Of a stretch of 11,320 nucleotides of DNA, positions 6,762 through 11,320 are shown in pieces. The stretch spans positions 1 to 11,320 of the forward strand of contig JBGSYN010000167.1 in assembly GCA_041750975.1 (NCBI GenBank), read 5' to 3'. The position numbers were made by a program, and so were the translations under genes. Position 1 is the first letter of the stretch. Each line of letters begins with the position of its first letter. Source of the DNA: JBGSYN01 sp041750975. GTDB lineage: Bacteria; Pseudomonadota; Alphaproteobacteria; Geminicoccales; Geminicoccaceae. The notes beneath the pieces are model-generated. The model saw only the letters and a list, made by a program, of their open reading frames with translations. It was not told the origin of the DNA and searched no databases.

Positions 6762-7229
6762 CTACCAGGCGATCGGCAGCAGCAGGCCCCACGGCAGGGG
6801 TACCAGCAGCAGTTTCGCAAAAACCGTGTGAATAAAAAGCGTGGTGACCGGGGCGATGATGAAGGTGGTTCGCCGTGCCACGCCGAAGCGCAGCAGCAGC
6901 ACCGTCAGGACGATGACGCTGGTGATCACGAAACCGAGGAAATCGGATAGGCCGACATAAAACAGCAGGACCCCGGGAACGAGGGCGAGATTGATTAGAT
7001 GCGATCGGTCCTCCGCCCAGGGGCCCAAGGCCATCAAGGCGTCGCCGGCCCGCAGGCCGCGGACGACCAGCGCCAGTCCGCAAAGCACCATGCCCGCCCC
7101 GATCACTAGCGGAAAGAGATCGGGGCCATAGGCTTGGCCCGGCATCGTCGGAAAGGTCAGCGTGTAGAGCATCATGGCGAGAGCGAAAGCGATGATCACA
7201 CCGCCAATGATCGCATCGTTGAAACGCAT
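6762..7229 (-). CDS. tctB: Tripartite tricarboxylate transporter small permease, TctB family
   Basis: TctB is the small integral-membrane subunit of the TTT transporter. At 155 residues it fits the family. Four hydrophobic helices can be seen, at about 6-28, 38-60, 80-112 (interrupted) and 120-150. The YGPDLFPLVIG segment (34-44) is the typical TctB loop, in which a G-x-x-x-FP motif enters the second helix. GAGG-like purines (GAGGCGG) end about eight bases before the ATG at 7227-7229. It follows tctC after a 75-bp gap that holds a strong hairpin and leads tctA by 4 bp. TctB sequences are poorly conserved, so the call rests on the helix pattern, the FP loop and its position between tctC and tctA. 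Confidence 0.9.
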   Translation of the reverse strand: MRFNDAIIGGVIIAFALAMMLYTLTFPTMPGQAYGPDLFPLVIGAGMVLCGLALVVRGLRAGDALMALGPWAEDRSHLINLALVPGVLLFYVGLSDFLGFVITSVIVLTVLLLRFGVARRTTFIIAPVTTLFIHTVFAKLLLVPLPWGLLLPIAW

Positions 7230-7255
7230 CGGTTCCGCCTCAAACGGTGAAGCCC

Positions 7256-7293
7256 CGCGCCGGTACGGCCGAGAACCGGCCGCAAACGGCGCG
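7256..7293 (-). promoter_or_regulatory. Nested intercistronic hairpin between tctC and tctB
   Basis: Two perfect stems are nested. The outer stem is CGCGCCG (7256-7262) with CGGCGCG (7287-7293). The inner stem is CGGCC (7266-7270) with GGCCG (7278-7282). Small internal loops (GTA and CAAA) and a 7-base apical loop separate them. It starts 11 bases after the tctC stop and has no T-tract. Such structures between a binding-protein gene and its membrane genes usually protect the upstream mRNA or reduce read-through, giving more binding protein than permease. That role here is an inference. Confidence 0.55.
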
Positions 7294-7304
7294 AGAACAT
7301 ACGG

Positions 7305-8264
7305 TTATTGGGCGATACCGACCGCCTTCATGACGGTCCCAAGCGAGTCGTCGCTTTCGGCCATCCACTGGGCATATTCGTCGCCCGGACGCCATACCAG
7401 ACCGAACCCGCGGCCCTGCATGAACTCCTGGAACTCAGCGGATTCGTAGACCTTCTCGAATGCCGGAAGGAGGACGTCGACGACTTCCTGAGGCAAACCC
7501 TTGGGGCCGGCGAGACCGCGCCAAGCTGCCAACGACCAATCGAGGCCCGTTGCCTCCTGCAGGGTCGGGATGTCCGGAAAAGCGGGCAAACGCTCTTCCG
7601 CCATCACCGCCAGGGATCGCACGCGACCGGCGCTCATCAGCGCCTCGGCTTCGACCACTGAACAGGTCACAAAGGTGACGCCGCCTGCAGCCAGGTCTTG
7701 CAGGGCCGGTGCTGCCCCCTGGGACGGCACCCATGGTACTGCATTGGGATCGATCCCCGCCTCGGCGAGCATCCCAGCCAGGGCGAGATGCCAGATACCA
7801 CCCTGTCCGGTCCCGGAGCCGTTATACTCGCCCGGATTGGCCTTGATCCCCTCCAATGCCTGTTCGGCGGTTTCGAACTCCGAATCGCTGCTGACCTGAA
7901 AGCCCGCGGGATCGGCATTATAAAGAGCGATGGGCGTATAATCAGCGCCGGTAAGATCGGTCAGGCCGGTCCAATGCATCATGCCGATCTCGACGGTGAC
8001 AATGCCGAGCGTGTAGCCGTCAGGATCGGCCGTGGCGATGGCATTGTGGCCGACGACACCACCGCCGCCGGTACGATTGACGACGGTTACGGGCTGACCG
8101 AGCTCATCCTCGAGCAACGTTGCGATCATCCGGCCGGTCGCGTCGGTACCGCCACCGGCACTCCAGGGTATTATCAGAGTGATGGGTCGTTCCGGGTAGG
8201 CCGCCATGGCAGCACCACCCATCGTGGTCATCAGCGCCAGCGCGCCGAGCAGGACTCGTTTCAT
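7305..8264 (-). CDS. tctC: Tripartite tricarboxylate transporter substrate-binding protein, TctC/Bug family
   Basis: This is the periplasmic solute receptor of the TTT system (Bug family). It captures an organic solute, often a carboxylate, and hands it to TctAB. The chosen ATG (8262-8264) has GGAGG (8272-8276, minus strand) seven bases ahead and gives 319 residues with a clean Sec signal peptide (MKRVLLGALALM, cleavage probably after AMA at residue 21). The longer reading from 8300 adds 12 residues with no good ribosome binding site. After cleavage, YPERPITLIIPWSAGGGTDATG is the standard Bug-family start, and VVNRTGGGGVVG and DPDGYTLGI are the next conserved loops. The late FPDIPTLQEATG is also typical. 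Bug proteins usually fix the ligand's carboxylate through two waters held by the loops after the first strand, but the ligand cannot be named from sequence. It is the first gene of the tctCBA operon and lies across a long gap from prkA. Confidence 0.95.
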   Translation of the reverse strand: MKRVLLGALALMTTMGGAAMAAYPERPITLIIPWSAGGGTDATGRMIATLLEDELGQPVTVVNRTGGGGVVGHNAIATADPDGYTLGIVTVEIGMMHWTGLTDLTGADYTPIALYNADPAGFQVSSDSEFETAEQALEGIKANPGEYNGSGTGQGGIWHLALAGMLAEAGIDPNAVPWVPSQGAAPALQDLAAGGVTFVTCSVVEAEALMSAGRVRSLAVMAEERLPAFPDIPTLQEATGLDWSLAAWRGLAGPKGLPQEVVDVLLPAFEKVYESAEFQEFMQGRGFGLVWRPGDEYAQWMAESDDSLGTVMKAVGIAQ

Positions 8265-8314
8265 CGTATAGCCTCCAGTCTTGGTCACGCCCAATTCCAT
8301 GTGGACGCCTGAAC

Positions 8315-8355
8315 CTAACCTCGAGAGGCTAGCCGATCCCTTTTCCAGTTGCCAA
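8315..8355 (-). promoter_or_regulatory. Candidate tctC promoter with overlapping palindrome
   Basis: On the minus strand TTGGCA (8350-8355) is followed after 18 bases by TAGCCT (8326-8331), a possible -35/-10 pair; the -10 is poor. An 18-base inverted repeat with one mismatched pair, CTAACCTCGAGAGGCTAG (8315-8332), overlaps that -10 and lies 51-68 bases before the tctC ATG. An operator for a regulator of the transporter would sit well here. Confidence 0.3.
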
Positions 8356-8651
8356 CTCTCTTGGCCGCTCCATCTTCAACTTCACGTATTCGATCGAGAT
8401 GGCCCAGTGATCGATTGATGCGGCGCTAAACTTATAGTAGAAATGTTTTCGAGTCTTAGCGGGTGGAGTACCCTTATCCCCCTAAATTATCGTCAAAACC
8501 AATGTCATCCCGTCCTGGTCACGACCAATGTCGTCGGCGCCCCAGGGCGTTGCCTCATTTCTATGCAAGTCCTGCCCGCTTTCTGTCATACTAAAAGCCA
8601 GCCGTTTTCGCGAAATACAGTTTTCGGTCGCGGTATTCACAATTGCGAAGG

Positions 8652-8695
8652 TACAGTTTACTGTAGTTTGTTTTTGTTTTGCAGCGATTTAACTT
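8652..8695 (+). promoter_or_regulatory. Candidate prkA promoter with upstream palindrome
   Basis: TTGTTT (8668-8673) and TAACTT (8690-8695), separated by 16 bases, resemble a sigma-70-type promoter. They lie about 150 bases before the prkA start in the most AT-rich part of the window. Immediately upstream, TACAGTTTACTGTA (8652-8665) is a perfect 6-2-6 inverted repeat, and its left half TACAGTTT also occurs at 8616-8623. No GG-N10-GC (sigma-54) element was found by eye. The promoter call is weak; the palindrome itself is exact. Confidence 0.3.
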
Positions 8696-8726
8696 TTCAG
8701 GCATGGGCACTGATGGTGTAATGGGA

Positions 8727-8738
8727 CTTGTTAACAAG
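8727..8738. repeat. 12-base perfect palindrome in the prkA leader
   Basis: CTTGTTAACAAG reads identically on both strands. It lies about 107 bases before the prkA ATG and downstream of the candidate promoter, where a bound protein could act as a roadblock. The protein, if any, is unknown. Confidence 0.4.
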
Positions 8739-8844
8739 AGCGGCATCGGTGCTGAGTCAATGTATTCCTGCTGCATGAAGGATGGGCGTATCCTGCCCGT
8801 GCGGTGGGCGAATACCATGTGGAACTGAACAGCGAGGTTCTCGT

Positions 8845-10776
8845 ATGCAAGCCAAATCCGTCGATTTTGCGTCACTGATTGAGAGAGATCGAAGCGAACG
8901 GCAGAAAACGGAATGGCGCGGCACACTGCTTGAATATCTGGAGTTGGTCAAAGCCGACCCCAGCCTTGCCGATAGTGCTCATAAACGCATGCATGGCGTG
9001 ATCTCAGGCTTGGGCGTCGAGCATTTGGATCTTGAGGCCGACCCCCGCGCCAAGCGCGTTTTCGGCGATCAGACCGTCAAGATCTTCGGGTTTTTCAAGG
9101 ACGAATTCTTCGGCATGGAGCGGACGCTCGAGAAGATCGAGCGCTACTTCCACTCCGCTGCAATGGGCGGGGAAGAAGCCCGTCAGGTTCTTTATCTGAT
9201 GGGTCCCGTCGGCTCGGGCAAAAGCTCTCTGGTTGAAAGGATCAAACGCGGCCTCGAGGAGATCGAGCCGATCTACGTGATCGAGGGTTCGCCGACCCTC
9301 TGCAATCCGCTCTGCCTCATTCCGCGCCATTTGCGTCCGGCCTTTCAGGATATGCTCGGCGTCAAGATCGAGGGCGACATAGATCCCGTCGTGCGGCATA
9401 GGCTGCTCGACGAATTCAATGGCGAATATGAGAAGATGCCGGTGCAGACCGTGCGCTTTTCCTCACGCGCGCGCCGCGGCATCGGCGTCGTGCCGCCGGT
9501 CGATCCGAACAATCAGGACACCTCGGTGCTGATTGGCTCCGAGGATATCTCCAAGCTCGACCGCTTTTCCGAGGGCGATCCGCGCATTCTCGAACTCAAC
9601 GGCGCCTTCAACGTCGGCAATCGCGGCATGGTGGAATTCATCGAAGTCTTCAAGAACGAGACCGAGTATCTGCACACGATGATCACGGCGACGCAGGAGA
9701 AATTCGTGCCAGCCCCCGGACGTCACGGCACCGTGCATGTCGATACCTGCATCGTCGCGCATTCGAACGAGGCCGAGTGGCGGAAATTCAAGGCCGACCA
9801 TACCAATGAGGCGATCCTCGACCGCATTGTCGTCGTCAAGGTGCCCTACAATCTTCGCCTCACCGAAGAGGTGAAGATCTATCGGAAATTCCTCGGACGC
9901 TCGAACTTCAATGCCTGTATCGCGCCGCATACGCTCGAGGTTGCCTCGATGTTCGCGATCCTCTCCAGGCTTGAGGCTTCACCCAAGTGCGATCTCCTGA
10001 CCAAGCTGAAGATCTATAATGGCGAGGAAGTGCTGGAGAAGGGTCGGCCGAAGAAAATCTCGGCTCAGGAACTGAAGGAGGATGTCAAACGCGAGGGCCT
10101 TTTCGGAATTTCAACGCGCTTCACGATGAAGGCGCTCGATACGGCGTTGACCCGGAGCGACGGCATCATTCACCCGATCAATGTTCGTGAAGCCTTGATT
10201 ACGATGGTGAAGGAAGCGGACTTCGGCGACGACGTCAAAAAGCAATATCTCGAGTTCCTGCAGGATACGCTGCACAAGGTCTATCTGGAGTTGCTCGAGA
10301 AGGACATCACCAAGGCCTTTGTCTTTTCGTTCCGCGGTCAGGCCGACACGCTGTTCCAGAACTATCTCGACCATGCCGAGGCCTATGTCACCAAAAGCAA
10401 GGTCAAGGATGAGATCACCAATGACGAAATGCAGCCCGATGAAGGTTTCCTGAAGTCGATCGAGGAGCAGATCGCCGTCATCGGACCCGCGGCCGAAGGC
10501 TTCCGCCAGGAAGTCATCGCCTATTTGTGGTCGGCCAGCCGCCGCGGCGAGAAAATCAACTACGAATCCTACGAACCGCTGAAAGAGGCGATCGAGAAGA
10601 AGCTGATGAATTCGGTGCGTGACATCAGCCGCATCATCACCAAGGCGCGCACCCGTGATGACGAGCAACGCCAGAAATACGACTCGATGGTCGAGAACCT
10701 CATCGGCCAGGGCTATAACGAGGCCAGTATCGACACCATTTTGAAATATGCGGCCAATCATCTGTGGAAGGATTGA
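8845..10776 (+). CDS. prkA: PrkA family AAA+ serine protein kinase (YeaG-like)
   Basis: The product is PrkA/YeaG, a conserved AAA+ protein described as a serine protein kinase and linked to sporulation in Bacillus and to stationary-phase, nitrogen-starvation and stress responses in enterobacteria. An ATP-dependent protease activity has also been proposed for the Bacillus protein. The chosen ATG (8845-8847) has GAGG seven bases ahead and gives 643 residues, almost the length of E. coli YeaG. An upstream ATG at 8782 would add 21 unconserved residues. The AAA+ module covers about residues 15-390, with Walker A GPVGSGKS (120-127), a Walker-B-like GMVEFIEVFKN and the sensor-type HSNEAEW. The C-terminal part (about 400-640) is the PrkA kinase-type domain, ending in ILKYAANHLWKD. 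A yhbH-type gene follows after 31 bp, matching the prkA-yhbH/yeaH-spoVR cluster. Sequence identity is clear; its client proteins are not known. Confidence 0.97.
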   Translation: MQAKSVDFASLIERDRSERQKTEWRGTLLEYLELVKADPSLADSAHKRMHGVISGLGVEHLDLEADPRAKRVFGDQTVKIFGFFKDEFFGMERTLEKIERYFHSAAMGGEEARQVLYLMGPVGSGKSSLVERIKRGLEEIEPIYVIEGSPTLCNPLCLIPRHLRPAFQDMLGVKIEGDIDPVVRHRLLDEFNGEYEKMPVQTVRFSSRARRGIGVVPPVDPNNQDTSVLIGSEDISKLDRFSEGDPRILELNGAFNVGNRGMVEFIEVFKNETEYLHTMITATQEKFVPAPGRHGTVHVDTCIVAHSNEAEWRKFKADHTNEAILDRIVVVKVPYNLRLTEEVKIYRKFLGRSNFNACIAPHTLEVASMFAILSRLEASPKCDLLTKLKIYNGEEVLEKGRPKKISAQELKEDVKREGLFGISTRFTMKALDTALTRSDGIIHPINVREALITMVKEADFGDDVKKQYLEFLQDTLHKVYLELLEKDITKAFVFSFRGQADTLFQNYLDHAEAYVTKSKVKDEITNDEMQPDEGFLKSIEEQIAVIGPAAEGFRQEVIAYLWSASRRGEKINYESYEPLKEAIEKKLMNSVRDISRIITKARTRDDEQRQKYDSMVENLIGQGYNEASIDTILKYAANHLWKD

Positions 10777-10807
10777 GCCGGCACGAGGGGATAGTGCTTA
10801 GCTGCCC

Positions 10808-11320
10808 ATGACTGTTTTCCGCCCCTATTCGGAATCCGATGCGCTGCGCTCCGATCGCAGCGCCGGCGACCGCAAGCGGCATCGTGAAAAGCTGCGGCGA
10901 TCGATCCGCGACAACATCGCCGACATCATCGCCGAAGAGAGCATCATCGGCCGTGACCGCGATCGGGTCATCAAGGTGCCGATCCGCGGGATCAAAGAGT
11001 ACCGCTTCGTCTTCGGCGACAATGAAGGCGGAGTCGGCGCCGGCGACGGTGAAACCAAACCCGGCCAGATCATCGGCCAGACCGGCAAGCCCAACAACAA
11101 GGCGTCGGGCCAGGCCGGCAACGAATCGGGCGTCGACTACTACGAGACCGAGATCACTCTCGACGAACTCGTCGACATCATGTTCGAGGATCTGGAGCTA
11201 CCCGATCTCGAGCGCAAGATCCTCAAGGAGGCGCTGTCCGAGCGGGTCGCCAAGCGCAAGGGCTACCGCAAGCAGGGTGTCAGGGTCCATCTCGACCGCA
11301 AACGTACCGCCAAATCGAGA
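10808..11320 (+). CDS. yhbH: YhbH/YeaH family DUF444 protein (3' end beyond window)
   Basis: This is the N-terminal part (171 codons, still open at the window end) of a DUF444 protein, the partner usually encoded between prkA and spoVR. DUF444 proteins have a C-terminal von Willebrand-A-like domain, not reached here. The start resembles Bacillus YhbH more than E. coli YeaH: DRSAGDRKRHREKLRRSIRD (17-36), then IIAEESII, KVPIRGIKEYRFVFGD, a Gly-rich linker and DYYETEITLDELVDIMFEDL. A gapped alignment would settle the subtype. The ATG at 10808 is the only good start in frame, because a TAG in that frame lies at 10799-10801. The nearest strong ribosome binding site (GAGGGG, 10785-10790) is 17 bases away, unusually far, so initiation may rely on coupling with prkA 31 bp upstream. 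Function is unknown beyond association with PrkA and SpoVR in stress or sporulation. Confidence 0.93.
   Translation, partial: MTVFRPYSESDALRSDRSAGDRKRHREKLRRSIRDNIADIIAEESIIGRDRDRVIKVPIRGIKEYRFVFGDNEGGVGAGDGETKPGQIIGQTGKPNNKASGQAGNESGVDYYETEITLDELVDIMFEDLELPDLERKILKEALSERVAKRKGYRKQGVRVHLDRKRTAKSR

Larger units (their letters stand above)
8265..8844. other. Long divergent intergenic region between tctC and prkA
   Basis: This is 580 bp without a credible gene. The edges (8265-8430 and 8740-8844) have ordinary composition, while roughly 8430-8740 is visibly AT-richer than anything else in the window. The open frames here (for example 8443-8721 plus, 8591-8926 minus) have no ribosome binding site and no recognisable protein character. 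The region contains several short perfect inverted repeats (8516-8527, 8606-8615, 8652-8665, 8727-8738) and an imperfect one at 8315-8332. It also has direct repeats of ACCAATGTC (8498 and 8524) and TACAGTTT (8616 and 8652). It must contain the promoters of tctC and prkA and could hold a small RNA. Confidence 0.6.

Noticed and set aside
6758..6820. Longer N-terminus for TctA starting at 6820
   Set aside because: It adds a Cys/Arg-rich tail overlapping tctB; the ATG at 6757 gives the family length and sits 4 bp after the tctB stop.
5873..6835. Plus-strand open frame of 320 codons opposite tctA
   Set aside because: It is a complement of hydrophobic tctA codons, giving a Gly/Asp/Arg/His-rich product with no fold character.
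8265..8300. Longer N-terminus for TctC starting at 8300
   Set aside because: It would put 12 residues before a clean signal peptide; the strong GGAGG supports the start at 8264.
8443..8721. Possible 92-residue small protein upstream of prkA
   Set aside because: No ribosome binding site, no recognisable features, and it spans the AT-rich repeat region expected to be regulatory.
8782..8844. Longer N-terminus for PrkA starting at 8782
   Set aside because: The extra 21 residues are Cys/Gly-rich and unlike the family; the ATG at 8845 has a ribosome binding site and gives the normal length.
8301..8844. Sigma-54 promoter for prkA, as known for yeaGH in enterobacteria
   Set aside because: A by-eye scan for GG-N10-GC found none on the plus strand; the closest (GG-N11-GC near 8632) has the wrong spacing.
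8591..8926. Minus-strand 111-codon frame overlapping the prkA start
   Set aside because: It runs through the prkA leader and first codons with no initiation signal or family resemblance.
10111..10761. Minus-strand open frame of 216 codons inside prkA
   Set aside because: Antisense to the strongly conserved PrkA C-terminal domain; no ribosome binding site and no family.
1..11320. CRISPR array, tRNA, rRNA, insertion sequence or phage genes
   Set aside because: No regularly spaced repeats, no cloverleaf-like segment, no transposase or integrase frame, and no terminal inverted repeats flanking a gene were seen.

Overview
The window looks like a chromosomal segment of an alphaproteobacterium. 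It is GC-rich with tightly packed genes, has a DUF1127 protein and a complete tripartite tricarboxylate transporter (TTT) set, and its PhzF, MocR and PrkA genes are proteobacterial in style. The taxon is inferred from gene content and composition only. There is no rRNA, tRNA, CRISPR array, transposase or phage gene. Every gene appears intact except the two cut by the window edges (AzlD on the left, the YhbH/DUF444 protein on the right).

Left block (about 1-3645). A minus-strand cluster reads DUF1127 protein -> PhzF-family enzyme -> AzlC -> AzlD. The last three genes overlap by a few bases, so they are almost certainly translated as a unit. A MocR-type regulator (GntR DNA-binding domain fused to a PLP aminotransferase fold) is divergent from it across 81 bp. 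The simplest reading is a small amino-acid-related export or metabolism unit (AzlCD exporter plus PhzF enzyme) with its own PLP-dependent regulator.

Middle block (about 3646-5237). A membrane-anchored J-domain protein (minus strand) is divergent from a small zinc metallopeptidase-like protein (plus strand). The J-protein is the most unusual gene here. A cytoplasmic-type DnaJ domain is joined by one transmembrane helix and a short coiled coil to a C-terminal region resembling a diverged OmpA/MotB peptidoglycan-binding domain. A perfect hairpin marks its convergent end with the MocR gene.

Right-centre block (5249-8264, minus strand). This is a TctC-TctB-TctA transporter. The periplasmic binding protein is encoded first, followed by a strong nested hairpin, then the small and large membrane subunits. 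The substrate cannot be told from sequence.

Right block (8265-11320). A 580-bp intergenic stretch, visibly AT-richer in its centre and holding several short perfect palindromes, precedes prkA and the start of a yhbH-type DUF444 gene. These are the first two members of the widespread prkA-yhbH(yeaH)-spoVR stress/stationary-phase cluster; a spoVR gene would be expected just beyond the window.

No wholly new multi-gene system is evident. The best leads are the J-domain/OmpA-like fusion, the MocR-controlled PhzF-AzlCD unit headed by a DUF1127 gene, and the palindrome-rich leader of prkA.
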